From contig CALMAN010000091.1 in NCBI GenBank assembly GCA_937859835.1, forward strand, positions 4,277 through 40,169: 35,893 nt of DNA, given 5' to 3'. The translations under genes and the position numbers were made by a program. Under the pieces are notes generated by a model. It was not told the origin of the DNA. It worked only from the letters and a program-made list of their open reading frames with translations, and did no database searches. Below, one piece after another: positions 23,897 to 32,337 of this stretch (its first letter is position 1; every line of letters starts with the position of its first letter). This DNA comes from an uncultured Acidipila sp. (GTDB taxonomy: Bacteria; Acidobacteriota; Terriglobia; Terriglobales; Acidobacteriaceae).

Positions 23897-25585
23897 TCAG
23901 TTCCGCGTACAAACTGCGTAGAAGTCGTGCGCGGTGCAGCGCCACCCGGGTGCAAGCGGCCCCAGAAAGGTCCGGGCCAACGCCAGCGGGTCGGGCGGGG
24001 TGCCGTTTGGGTCCGCGAGGAGCAGGAAGTCGGCGAGCGCGAGCGCGGGCCCTTTTTGCTCCGGGTGCGCGTGGAAGTCGTTGATCAGGTAGCTCGGACT
24101 TTCCGAGTACAGGTTGGGAGTTCGATCACGCAACAGGCCGGCGCGGCCGTTTTCCTGGACGGGTACGATGGTCAGCTGCATCCACGGCGTGTTCACGAGA
24201 ACATCGTCCCTGGCCACAAAGGCGCGGACGCCGTCCCAAAACGCAAGGGACCACCAGGTGTGTGTTTGCACGCCGCTGACGCCACTCAGCGGCTGAAAAA
24301 AGAGTCCGCGCGCATGGGCGGGGATGGGCGCCTGTTCAAGCTCGGCCTGCTGCCGCGCGACAGGCCGGATGTACAGGAACCCAAAAAAAAGCGACACGAG
24401 GCCAAGCACGGCGCCGAAGCCGGCGATCGCCGCCCCAAAACGCCGGTCTCCCACGACCGGAGCCAGGGAAACGGCCGCCAACAGCCAAACGATGTACCAC
24501 ATTCGCACGGCAAAGTAGGCCGAGCCGTTCATGGCGTCTGGGAAGAAAAAGGTGGCGCCGTAAAAGAGGAGGCTCGCAAGCAGAAGACGGTCGGCCGCGC
24601 CCAGGGTTCCGCGCCGCAGCCGTTCGCGAATGCCCCCTGAAAGAAAGATGAGCACACTGAGCGGCAGCATGGCCACGATGAGCGCCTGGTAAAGCCAGCC
24701 CAGCGGGTTGGCGACGTGGAAGCAGCTGACAAAGTAGCCCAGAACCATGGGCAGCAGCAGATCGAGGTGCGGATACAGGCTATGGATGGAGCTGGCAACC
24801 GCGGCCTTGTCGGCGATCAGCACCGGAAACACAAACGCGACCGCCGCCAGGCCCAGCGCTGCCGCCTGCCAGGGAGGCAGCGCAAAGCGCCGCGTTCGCT
24901 GCCAGCCGCTAAGCAGGAGGAGCAGCAGGTCCAGGCCCACGAGGCAGATCAAAACCATGAGCGGGATGGGGTGGGCCAGCACCAGCAGCACCAGGGTGAG
25001 AAGAAACGCGAGCAGGTTGGGGGTCGCCGGACCAGGCGCGCCCAGCCGGGTGTAAAAGGCGAGCGCAAACAGAAGCAGCCCGGTGCCGAAAGAAAAGTTG
25101 AAAAAGCCAGCCGAAATGGGCCAGCTGAACAGCAGGGGAAATACCAGAAGCGAAACCGGCGACAGGCCGGGGTTTAGGGCGCCCGGAAGCGAGGTGAGCG
25201 CTTGCACGCGGACCAGCGTTTGGGCGAGGGTGCGAAAGCCGATCGCGAGCGTCGCCCAAATCAGGCCAACGAACACCTTCTCGGCCATGTCCGCCGGCAT
25301 CCCGTGTTCCAGCAGGATCAGCAGGTAGTAGTGAAACGAGTAGGGCTGCTCCAGATGCCGGATAGCGTAGAAGTGCTCATACAAGGGGGAGCTGTGGGTG
25401 GCAAGCTTCCAAAAAACCGAGGACAGGTACAGGTGGACAGGGCCGTCGCCGTTTGGAAACAGCGGCAGGGTGAAGAGGAAAAGCTCGAAGGCACCCAGCA
25501 CGAGCCAGAATGCTCCGTTGTACAGGGGCTGGGCACAGGCCCGACGCGCGGGAGCGCTGGTACCGGCAGACGTCGCGGCAGACAT
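23897..25585 (-). CDS. Polytopic membrane protein of unknown function, possible GT-C-type transferase
   Basis: A 562-residue integral membrane protein with roughly ten to twelve hydrophobic segments from residue 20 to about 420, then a soluble C-terminal domain of about 140 residues. I do not recognise a named family. The first large non-cytoplasmic loop has FPNGDGPVHLY, an acidic residue placed like the catalytic Asp of GT-C glycosyltransferases, and HSSPLYEHFYAIRHLEQPYS. Together with the GtrB-like gene 49 bases downstream, this suggests a polyprenyl-phosphate-sugar-dependent transferase. That is inference: a plain membrane protein is also possible. ATG 25585 has GGGAGGGA six bases upstream; the track's longer version overlaps the OPT gene and is not supported. 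Confidence 0.72.
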   Translation of the reverse strand: MSAATSAGTSAPARRACAQPLYNGAFWLVLGAFELFLFTLPLFPNGDGPVHLYLSSVFWKLATHSSPLYEHFYAIRHLEQPYSFHYYLLILLEHGMPADMAEKVFVGLIWATLAIGFRTLAQTLVRVQALTSLPGALNPGLSPVSLLVFPLLFSWPISAGFFNFSFGTGLLLFALAFYTRLGAPGPATPNLLAFLLTLVLLVLAHPIPLMVLICLVGLDLLLLLLSGWQRTRRFALPPWQAAALGLAAVAFVFPVLIADKAAVASSIHSLYPHLDLLLPMVLGYFVSCFHVANPLGWLYQALIVAMLPLSVLIFLSGGIRERLRRGTLGAADRLLLASLLFYGATFFFPDAMNGSAYFAVRMWYIVWLLAAVSLAPVVGDRRFGAAIAGFGAVLGLVSLFFGFLYIRPVARQQAELEQAPIPAHARGLFFQPLSGVSGVQTHTWWSLAFWDGVRAFVARDDVLVNTPWMQLTIVPVQENGRAGLLRDRTPNLYSESPSYLINDFHAHPEQKGPALALADFLLLADPNGTPPDPLALARTFLGPLAPGWRCTAHDFYAVCTRN

Positions 25586-25634
25586 GGCTGTTCCCTCCCG
25601 TGTGCGCCGACGCGGCCTGGGCGCTACTGCGCAC

Positions 25635-27839
25635 TTAAAGCTTGAGCGGCTTGCGCGCAAAATACCAGAGAGAGAAAGCCAGCAGGGCAAACATCAGGAC
25701 CGAAATGGAACCGTGGTACAGGAACGTATGGGGCATCCCGGGCAGGGCGGTACGCCCGGTAGCCGCCTCGTACAACTTTAGAACCACACCCAGCAGACCG
25801 ATAATACCCCCGGCGGCGATCAGCCCGCTGGCATACAGCGAGCCCGGGCTGATTTCTTCGTTTCCGGCTTCTTCGCTGTGTTTGGAGGCGGCCCGGTCAA
25901 CCATCCAGCGGACCACCCCGCCGGTAAAAATGGCCAGCGTCGTTGCGATCGAAAGGTAAGCGCCGACCGCAAAGGAAAGCGAGCGGACGCCAAGCAGCTC
26001 GACCGTGGCGACCAGAAAGACCCCAAGCAGCACCAGGCCCCAGGGCAGCTGCCGGGTAAGGATGCCGTTGATGACGGTGGCCATGAGCCGGGCCGGGGGT
26101 GCGGCCGCATGTTCGCTGCCGATGCCCTGGATCCACTGCACCTCAATGCGGTGCGTGGCGGGATTGTAAAGGTACTTGCCGTCGGCAAGCTCATGCGAGC
26201 CGAGCGCGTTGAGCAGGATGTAGCCGGTCCCGGAGCGCTCCTCGCTTTTGCCCTCCCCGAGCAGGACGCGGATGTGCGCGCGGGCAAACTGCCCCTGGTC
26301 CTGCACCCCTTGCTGCGGAACGGCAAGGTTCCAGGGCCGGTCGGCGGTGCGAAACTCTTCCAGGCCGCGATTCATCGCGTTCAGGGTCGCGCCGATGGCG
26401 ACCGTGGACACGCAAACCCCGATCATCAGCGCAAGCTGCTGCTTCCAGGGGGTCGCGCCGATGAGGAAGCCGGTTTTCAGGTCCTGCGACGTGTCGCCCG
26501 CGTTCGCGGCGGCAATGCACACCACGCTGCCGATGGTGAGCGCGAGCGCGGCAAAGGCGGGCGCGGTCCATCCCTTCACAAGAAAGATGGCCGAGGTGGC
26601 CATCAGGGTCGCGATGGTCATGCCGGAAAGCGGGTTCGCGGAAGACCCGATAAGCCCTACGATCCGCGAAGACACGGTAACAAACAGAAAGCCGAAGACC
26701 ACGATCAGGACTGAGGCGGCGAGGTTGGCGAGCAGCCCGGTCTGCGCGCCCGGGACAGGCTTAAAGGTAAGAAAGACGAAGATGCAGAGCGCCAGCAGCA
26801 CCGAGCCGCCCCAAACGACGGCAGGGGGCAGATCGCGGTTGGTCCGGCCCACGGCAGCGGCTTCCGCGGCACGGTTGCGGGTGTGGATGTTTGCGAGGCC
26901 AGAGCGCAGGGCGCTGTAGATGGTGGGCAGCGTGCGCAGCAGGGTGAGCAGCCCGGCGGCGGCCACCGCCCCGGCACCCATGGGCCGCACATAGGTGGCC
27001 CACAGGTCCGAGGGGCTCATCTGCGCGATGGGCCGGGTGGCCGGGTACAGGGCAGTAGGCAGGTGCGAGCCAAAGAAGTAGATGGCCGGCATCAGCACCA
27101 GCCAGGAAAACACGCCGCCGGCAAAGATGGTTCCGGCTACGCGCGGGCCAATGATGTAGCCGACCCCGAGATACTCCGGGGTGGCGTCGCAGCGGATCGC
27201 CGCGCCGCGCATGAGGTGGCCGGCGCCCAGGTCGGGTTCGTAGTTGGGCGTGCCCGGCCATGCGCCCAGCAGATTTTCATTCTGGAACAAGGTGTAGACC
27301 GCGCCGAGGCCCAGGCCCAGAAACACCCGGCTCGCAAAGGAGCCCCCGCGCTCCCCGGCGAGCAGCACATCGGCGCAGGCCGTTCCTTCCGGGTAGCGCA
27401 GCGTGCCGTGCTCCTCGACGATGAGCTGACGCCGCAGCGGGATCATGAACAAGACGCCGAGCCAGCCGCCGAGCAGCGCCAAAACAAAGATGCGGGAGTA
27501 CTCGAGATCAAAGCCCAGAAAGATAAGCGCCGGCAGCGTGAAGATCACACCTGCCGCGATGGACTGGCCGGCATTGCCCGTGGTTTGGACGATGTTGTTT
27601 TCAAGGATGGAGGCCCGGCCCAGAGCGCGAAGCACCGAGATCGACAGCACCGCGATGGGGATGGAGGCGGCCACGGTGAGCCCGGCGCGCAAACCCACAT
27701 ACACGGTGACCGCCCCGAAGAGCAGGCCGAAAAAAGATCCGAGCAGAAGGGCGCGGGCCGTGAGCTCGGGGCGATGCTCGCCCGTCGCGACATACGGTTT
27801 GACCGTGGCAGGGTGGGGAGGCGCTTCGATCTCAGGCAT
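25635..27839 (-). CDS. OPT-family oligopeptide (or metal-chelate) transporter
   Basis: A 734-residue inner-membrane transporter of the oligopeptide transporter (OPT) family with about 14-16 hydrophobic segments. The conserved family features seen are YVGLRAGLTVAASIP near the N-terminus, NIVQTTGNAGQSIAAG, LIVEEHGTLRYPEGTACADV and SSANPLSGMTIATL. Bacterial members import small peptides or metal complexes with protons; the substrate is not visible. The ATG at 27839 (MPEIEAPP) is preferred; the track's start at 27893 is a TTG without a ribosome site. The ORF ends 49 bases before the membrane protein gene, so the three leftward genes may form one transcript. A 435-base non-coding gap lies upstream. 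Confidence 0.93.
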   Translation of the reverse strand: MPEIEAPPHPATVKPYVATGEHRPELTARALLLGSFFGLLFGAVTVYVGLRAGLTVAASIPIAVLSISVLRALGRASILENNIVQTTGNAGQSIAAGVIFTLPALIFLGFDLEYSRIFVLALLGGWLGVLFMIPLRRQLIVEEHGTLRYPEGTACADVLLAGERGGSFASRVFLGLGLGAVYTLFQNENLLGAWPGTPNYEPDLGAGHLMRGAAIRCDATPEYLGVGYIIGPRVAGTIFAGGVFSWLVLMPAIYFFGSHLPTALYPATRPIAQMSPSDLWATYVRPMGAGAVAAAGLLTLLRTLPTIYSALRSGLANIHTRNRAAEAAAVGRTNRDLPPAVVWGGSVLLALCIFVFLTFKPVPGAQTGLLANLAASVLIVVFGFLFVTVSSRIVGLIGSSANPLSGMTIATLMATSAIFLVKGWTAPAFAALALTIGSVVCIAAANAGDTSQDLKTGFLIGATPWKQQLALMIGVCVSTVAIGATLNAMNRGLEEFRTADRPWNLAVPQQGVQDQGQFARAHIRVLLGEGKSEERSGTGYILLNALGSHELADGKYLYNPATHRIEVQWIQGIGSEHAAAPPARLMATVINGILTRQLPWGLVLLGVFLVATVELLGVRSLSFAVGAYLSIATTLAIFTGGVVRWMVDRAASKHSEEAGNEEISPGSLYASGLIAAGGIIGLLGVVLKLYEAATGRTALPGMPHTFLYHGSISVLMFALLAFSLWYFARKPLKL

Positions 27840-28274
27840 GGGTGAGGGGTTCGCTCCGGAACTGAAAGACGGGTGAAAGCGTGAGTGTACCAATCCCGCG
27901 AACCACTTTTCTGTGGTCCCGGGCTCTGCTTAGCGGGAACGCCGGCCGCTCGGGCAACCGGCTTTTTGAGGCGCAGGGCAGGCAGCTCGACCCGAGCGGC
28001 GCACCGCACTCCAGGACAGGACAAAGGGTGGGGAAGCGCAAGGGCGCAAGCAGGGCACGGCGCGGGTGCGCGGCACAGCCGATGGAGCCGGCGGCCGGCA
28101 CGTACACTCCGGGAAGGAGAGCGGCGCAGATGCCACTGCCTCCGGTTGAAGAAGGTTCGCCAGGTACACCAAGGAGCGTGACGTTTACGCGACGGAGGCG
28201 GCGGTAGCTGCGAGCGGCCTGCCGAACGGCAACAGAGTACACACCCAGGAACTGGTCGCGGGCCCCCGACCTGA
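27840..28274. other. 435-base gap without a supported gene
   Basis: This lies between the OPT transporter start and the MATE exporter stop, both on the minus strand. It should hold the OPT promoter, but I see no convincing -10/-35 pair, terminator or tRNA. The small ORFs here (for example 27881-28207 on plus and 27930-28172 on minus) lack ribosome sites and have Arg/Pro-rich composition expected of random high-GC frames. Confidence 0.5.
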
Positions 28275-29732
28275 TCAGCCAGGAAGCGGCAGGGCACGCG
28301 CGCCCGGGGACTGGGGTGCGGTTTTTGCTTCGGGCTCGGGGTGGTTGTCCCGGAAGCGGCCAACACGGCGCCACCACGTGGTCACAATCATCGCGAACAA
28401 GGGGAGCACGGAGATGAGCCTGCCGAGCCACACCCCGACCAGCTGCATATGCCAGTGGAGTACCATCAGCGCGCTGAGGGGCACGCCCACCAGCCAGTAG
28501 CAGGCAAACGAAGCAAGAAAGGGGATGCGGGTCTCGCCCAGGCCACGCAGCGCGCCCTGGAGCACGGTCTGGGCGCCATCGAGCACACTGCCCGCCGCGC
28601 AGATCACAAAGATCGGCACGGTCGCCAGGATCACGGCGGGATCCTTGGTGTAAATGCGGGCCCACAGGTGCGGCGCGGCAAGAAAAGAGCCGCCAAACGC
28701 GGCCATGCACAGGCTGGTTACGGCCACGCTGGCCAGGCCGGCGCGGCGCACCTGGGCCGAGTCGCCACGCCCGGCGCCCTGGCCCGTGCGCACCGCCGAC
28801 GCCGCCTGGATGCCGAGCGGGATCATGGCGCTAAACGCGTTCAGGTCGAGCACAACCTGGTGCGCTGCCAGCAGCACCGCGCCCAGCGTACTGGTAAGCA
28901 CGGTAGAAAAGCTGGCGAGCGAAAACTCTTCAAGGTTCTGCAGCCCGACCGGCCAGCCCAGCTGCGCCAGCTGCCGGAGCCTGGGCAGATGAGGCCGCCA
29001 CGCGTTTGGCCGCAGCTGGACCGGGCTTTTCCGCAAAGACAGCGTGAGTGAAACGAGCAGCAGGCCAAGCATGTAGAAGCGGACCACGCAGGTCGCCCAG
29101 CCGGAGCCGGCGATGCCGTAGGAGTGAAACGGGCCATGCCCGTAGATGAGCAGCCAGTCAAAAAGCCAGTTCACCAGGTTTGCGGTCAACAGCGACATCA
29201 TCACCCAAAAGGTACGGTCGATGGCCTGGAGGTAGTGGCGTACGGCCATGTACAGCAGCAGGGGGGCGGTCGACCAGCGCAGGGCGTCCATGTAGCGGAT
29301 GGTTTCGCTCACAATGGCTTCATCGACATGGATCCACCGCAGCCCGTAGGGAGCCAGGGTGGCAAGCACCATCACGACCGGGGTGCAAAGCGCAACGATA
29401 AAGAGCGATTGAACCAGCGAAAACAGTCCATCCTCGGGTTCGCCGCGGCCGAAAGCCTGCGAAACCAGCGCGTCGAGCCCGTAAAGCAAACCCACGCCGC
29501 AGAAAACGATGGCATAAAACAGGCTGTTGCCGAGCGAGGAGGCCGAGATGGCCAGCGCCGAGTTCGGCATGTTGCCGACCAGGATCGCGTCCACGATGTA
29601 GGTGGACATCCAGCCAAGCTCACCAAGCGCCAGCGGCGCGCCGAGGCGGGTGGTAAGCCGCACCTCGGAGCCAAACGAGTGAGAAGGAGTGGCGCGGGTG
29701 AGCCGGGTCGATTGCCGAGTTCCTACGGCCAT
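28275..29732 (-). CDS. MATE-family multidrug/toxin exporter
   Basis: A 485-residue cation-coupled efflux protein with twelve predicted TM segments in two six-helix halves. Family features seen include LGAPLALGELGWMSTYIVDAILVG at the first helix, GLLYGLDALVSQAFGRGE (the GxxxALDTLxSQAFGA-type motif), and in the second half AAHQVVLDLNAFSAMIPLGIQAASAVRTGQGAG. It probably exports organic cations or drugs from the cytoplasm. ATG 29732 is chosen because GGGAAAGG lies four bases upstream; an in-frame GTG six codons earlier has none. A palindrome GGAAGT-gcg-ACTTCC and a TATAAC box lie immediately upstream, suggesting repression by an unlinked regulator. No regulator gene adjoins it. Confidence 0.95.
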   Translation of the reverse strand: MAVGTRQSTRLTRATPSHSFGSEVRLTTRLGAPLALGELGWMSTYIVDAILVGNMPNSALAISASSLGNSLFYAIVFCGVGLLYGLDALVSQAFGRGEPEDGLFSLVQSLFIVALCTPVVMVLATLAPYGLRWIHVDEAIVSETIRYMDALRWSTAPLLLYMAVRHYLQAIDRTFWVMMSLLTANLVNWLFDWLLIYGHGPFHSYGIAGSGWATCVVRFYMLGLLLVSLTLSLRKSPVQLRPNAWRPHLPRLRQLAQLGWPVGLQNLEEFSLASFSTVLTSTLGAVLLAAHQVVLDLNAFSAMIPLGIQAASAVRTGQGAGRGDSAQVRRAGLASVAVTSLCMAAFGGSFLAAPHLWARIYTKDPAVILATVPIFVICAAGSVLDGAQTVLQGALRGLGETRIPFLASFACYWLVGVPLSALMVLHWHMQLVGVWLGRLISVLPLFAMIVTTWWRRVGRFRDNHPEPEAKTAPQSPGARALPLPG

Positions 29733-29754
29733 GAAGCCTTTCCCGTCCACTGAT

Positions 29755-29778
29755 GGAAGTGCGACTTCCCGTTATAAC
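29755..29778 (-). promoter_or_regulatory. MATE promoter -10 with adjoining operator-like palindrome
   Basis: GTTATAAC (29771-29778) is an 8-bp palindrome giving TATAAC as a -10 box on the minus strand. Immediately downstream, GGAAGT-gcg-ACTTCC (29755-29769) is a perfect 6-bp-arm dyad at the expected transcription start, 22 bases before the MATE ATG. The placement is typical of a repressor operator. The -35 region is poor. Confidence 0.45.
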
Positions 29779-29795
29779 AAAGGAGGCGAAACGCG

Positions 29796-29885
29796 GTGAG
29801 GGCCCCGCGGCCGATCCGCGTTGGTCGCATCGCAACGTCCCGCCACCGTGCTTGGATGAGGCAAGGCGGTTTCTGGCATAAATAA
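29796..29885 (+). CDS. Possible 29-residue Arg-rich small ORF
   Basis: GTG 29796 opens a 29-residue frame (VRAPRPIRVGRI...GFWHK) ending at TAA 29883-29885. A strong AAAGGAGG (29779-29786) lies nine bases upstream, and TATAAC lies before that. No family is recognised. It could be a leader peptide for the comF-like gene or chance. The high Arg content is what a random frame in GC-rich DNA often gives. Confidence 0.2.
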   Translation: MRAPRPIRVGRIATSRHRAWMRQGGFWHK

Positions 29886-29896
29886 AAGCAGCCTCG

Positions 29897-29902
29897 TATA
29901 CT
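29897..29902 (+). promoter_or_regulatory. Candidate -10 box for the comF-like/HNH/MBL block
   Basis: TATACT (5 of 6 matches to TATAAT) within a local AT-rich stretch (CATAAATAAAAG...). A weak TGGCAT lies 17 bases upstream. It would give a leader of about 165 bases before the comF-like ATG. Confidence 0.35.
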
Positions 29903-30074
29903 AGGCGCACCTGGGCGCACCGGACCAGGAGCGAGGTGTGTCTTCACGAGCAAGCCGCTGGGCAGCGAGCAGTTCGGGACTTCAGGCGCGACGGGGACTT
30001 CGGGCGCCGGCGCTCCGTGGCGGGCTGTAGCCCGGGTGCTCGGCAGAACTGCCCGCGCGTGTGGGCTCGGCCTC

Positions 30075-30902
30075 ATGGACCCGCTTGCCGTGGCTGTGTT
30101 TCCCGCCTCCTGCGCTTTGTGCGATGCGTCGCTCGAAGGGTTGAGCCGCGCCCCGGTGTGCGCCTCCTGCTGGGCCGAGGTGCTTCCGCAAGCAGGAACG
30201 CTGTGCCTCCACTGCGGCGAAGCCCTGGGCGCGCACGCATTTGCAACCGAAGACCGGGCCCCCGGGGACTGGCTGTGCCGCCCCTGCCGGATGGTGCCGC
30301 CGGCCTTTGATCGCGCGGTCGCCTTTGGGCTGTACCGCGGCGCCATGCGAGGCTTGCTGCACCTGCTCAAGTACGAGGGCATGGAGCCTCTCGCCGGTCC
30401 CCTGGGGGCGCACATGGCGGCACAGGTGGCCGGGCTTCCGGGTGTTCCTCCGGCCATGACGGTGGTGCCGGTTCCTTTGTTTGCCGGCAAGCGCCGGGAG
30501 CGCGGCTTTAACCAGGCAGAACTGCTGGCGCAGGCGGTGGCGCGCGCCGGCCGGCGGCATGGCCTGGCGCTCGAAGTGGACACGGGCCTGTTGAAGCGCC
30601 GGCGGGCCACCGCATCGCAGGCGGGGCTTTCGCCGATTGGGCGGCGGCGCAACGTGCAAGGCGCCTTTGCCGTACCCGGTGCCGAAGGCGGGGCAAGACC
30701 GCTCGCCGGGCGCGCCCTGCTGCTGGTGGACGACATTTATACGACGGGCGCTACAGCGCGCGCGGCATCGCTGGCGCTGCAGAGGGCAGGGGCCGACCAG
30801 GTGTGGGTCGCGACAGCTGCCCGGGCCCAGCGCGAGGAGCTGGTCGAAGCGGTGCACGCGGTGGAAGCACCCATGGCGGAGGATGTGGCTTTTTGGGGTT
30901 AG
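30075..30902 (+). CDS. comF: ComF-family phosphoribosyltransferase-like protein
   Basis: A 275-residue protein of the ComF/GntX group, linked to DNA uptake or to reuse of external DNA in other bacteria. The N-terminus carries a zinc-binding Cys set (CALC, CASC, CLHC, CRPC). VPVPLFAGKRRERGFNQAELLA is a ComF signature, and the PRPP-binding loop is LLLVDDIYTTGATA near the C-terminus. Catalytic activity is not established in the family. ATG 30075 (MDPLAVAVFP) is taken as the start; GTG 30036 is an alternative, and neither has a good ribosome site. The HNH gene follows 50 bases downstream on the same strand. The symbol reflects the family, not a proven competence role. Confidence 0.85.
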   Translation: MDPLAVAVFPASCALCDASLEGLSRAPVCASCWAEVLPQAGTLCLHCGEALGAHAFATEDRAPGDWLCRPCRMVPPAFDRAVAFGLYRGAMRGLLHLLKYEGMEPLAGPLGAHMAAQVAGLPGVPPAMTVVPVPLFAGKRRERGFNQAELLAQAVARAGRRHGLALEVDTGLLKRRRATASQAGLSPIGRRRNVQGAFAVPGAEGGARPLAGRALLLVDDIYTTGATARAASLALQRAGADQVWVATAARAQREELVEAVHAVEAPMAEDVAFWG

Positions 30903-30952
30903 TGGAAGGGAACGCAGGCGAGCCTGGCGCACCCAGGCAATGAGGAAACAGC

Positions 30953-31588
30953 ATGTCGCTCGGGAAAAGTTCGGTCCACACCCGCAAGGGAAAGCTGCTC
31001 ACCAAAACGCATGCAGGCCGAGACTACGGAGCTGCTCCGGTCGCCGATGAGCGCACGCTGCCTTTTCAGCAGCCCATGCAAACGCCGGTCCTGGTCCTGA
31101 ACGCCTCCTATGAGCCGATCAACATCTGCGGCGCCCGCCGGGCCCTGGTGCTGGTGCTGAAGGGCATCGCGAAAACCGAGGAAGAGCAGGGAGCGACGCT
31201 CCATGCCGCGCGCATCCGCATGCCGCTTCCGTCGGTCATCCGCCTGCTCGAATACCGGCGGATTCCGCACCAGACGCGCGCGCTGTCGCGCAAAAACATC
31301 CTGCTGCGCGACCGCAACACCTGCCAGTACTGCGCGGTGGTTTTGACGGCAGCCGAGCTGACCCTCGACCATGTGCTGCCGCGCTCGCGCGGCGGGCAAA
31401 GCACGTGGGAAAACCTGGTCGCCTGCTGCCACCCCTGCAACCGGCGCAAGGGCAACCAGCTCCTCCACGAGCTGGAAAGCATGAAGCTGCTCCGGGAGCC
31501 GCGTCCTTTCTCGCTCCACACCTCGCGCCACATCATGCGCATGATCGGCAACTCCGACCAGAAGTGGCGCAAGTACCTGTACTACTGA
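30953..31588 (+). CDS. HNH endonuclease-fold protein
   Basis: A 211-residue protein with a C-terminal zinc-containing HNH nuclease domain: [17 protein letters not shown] (first His with Asp), WENLVACC and [10 protein letters not shown]. The N-terminal part has the segment [20 protein letters not shown], which regularly precedes this HNH type in many phyla. Nuclease activity is likely from the complete motif. The cellular target is unknown. There is no sign of an intron, toxin-immunity pair or restriction system around it. ATG 30953 has GAGG seven bases upstream. The next gene starts five bases after its stop, so the two are probably co-transcribed. Confidence 0.9.
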   Translation: MSLGKSSVHTRKGKLLTKTHAGRDYGAAPVADERTLPFQQPMQTPVLVLNASYEPINICGARRALVLVLKGIAKTEEEQGATLHAARIRMPLPSVIRLLEYRRIPHQTRALSRKNILLRDRNTCQYCAVVLTAAELTLDHVLPRSRGGQSTWENLVACCHPCNRRKGNQLLHELESMKLLREPRPFSLHTSRHIMRMIGNSDQKWRKYLYY

Positions 31589-31593
31589 CCCCT

Positions 31594-32313
31594 ATGCCAG
31601 CAGAGCAGCTCGTTCCGGGATTGCACGCCATCTCGCTCGGCTTTGTGAATGCCTTCTACATCGACCACCCGGACGGCGGGGTGTTGATTGACACGGGGCT
31701 TCCGAAGAACGCGAGCAAAATCCTGGCTGCACTCGCGGCTCTGGGCAGGAAGCCCGGGGATGGGCGCCACCTCCTGCTGACCCACGCCCACGCCGACCAT
31801 ATTGGCAGCGCCGCCGCGCTCGCCAAGGCGACCGGCGCCCGCACCTATATGCATCCCCTGGACGTGCCGGTCGCCGAAGCAGGCGGCGGCTTCCGTCCCA
31901 TGCGGGCCGCGCCGGGGGTGACGAACCACCTGGTCGCCGCGCTGATCCGTTTCCGGACCAACACCCTGAAAATGACGGTGGATCCCTGCCCGATTGATCA
32001 GCGCGTCGAGGATGGGGCAAGGCTGCCGCTGGCGGGCGGCATCACTGCCGTGCATGCGCCAGGGCACTGCCTGGGGCAACTGGCCTTCCTGTGGCCGCGG
32101 CACGGAGGGGTTCTGTTCGCTGCGGACAGCGCTGCCCACACCGGGAAGCTCGACTGGAACATCGCCTACGAGGACATCCTGGAGGGCGAGCGAAGCCTCC
32201 GCAAGCTGGCGGAGCTCCCCTTTTCAGTGGCGTGTTTCGGGCATGGCAAACCGATTCTGCGAGACGCCGCCGGCCGGTTCCGGGAGCGCTGGCCGGGGCG
32301 CCTGGTTGGCTGA
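31594..32313 (+). CDS. Metallo-beta-lactamase-fold hydrolase
   Basis: A 239-residue MBL-superfamily protein with a dinuclear metal site: THAHADHIG (His64, His66, Asp68, His69), HAPGHCLGQ (His), FAADSAA (bridging Asp) and the final CFGHGKP His. It has no signal peptide. Stand-alone proteins of this size include glyoxalase II-like thiolesterases, lactonases and other hydrolases; the substrate cannot be chosen from sequence. ATG 31594 lies five bases after the HNH stop. The track's longer frame from 31405 runs inside the HNH gene and is not supported. It converges with the DprE1-like gene across 24 bases. Confidence 0.92.
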   Translation: MPAEQLVPGLHAISLGFVNAFYIDHPDGGVLIDTGLPKNASKILAALAALGRKPGDGRHLLLTHAHADHIGSAAALAKATGARTYMHPLDVPVAEAGGGFRPMRAAPGVTNHLVAALIRFRTNTLKMTVDPCPIDQRVEDGARLPLAGGITAVHAPGHCLGQLAFLWPRHGGVLFAADSAAHTGKLDWNIAYEDILEGERSLRKLAELPFSVACFGHGKPILRDAAGRFRERWPGRLVG

Positions 32314-32337
32314 CCTCTTCTGGCCAGCCCCCGCGCC

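Larger units (their letters stand above)
29751..30074. other. Divergent intergenic region between the MATE exporter and comF-like genes
   Basis: About 325 bases. The left part carries the MATE promoter with its operator-like palindrome. A Shine-Dalgarno-preceded 29-codon ORF lies at 29796-29885. A TATACT box at 29897-29902 could serve the comF-like gene. The remainder (29910-30074) is GC-rich with no recognised gene. Confidence 0.5.

Noticed and set aside
27881-28207. 108-codon plus-strand ORF in the OPT-MATE gap
   Set aside because: No ribosome site, no recognised motif, Arg-rich end; composition fits a random frame.
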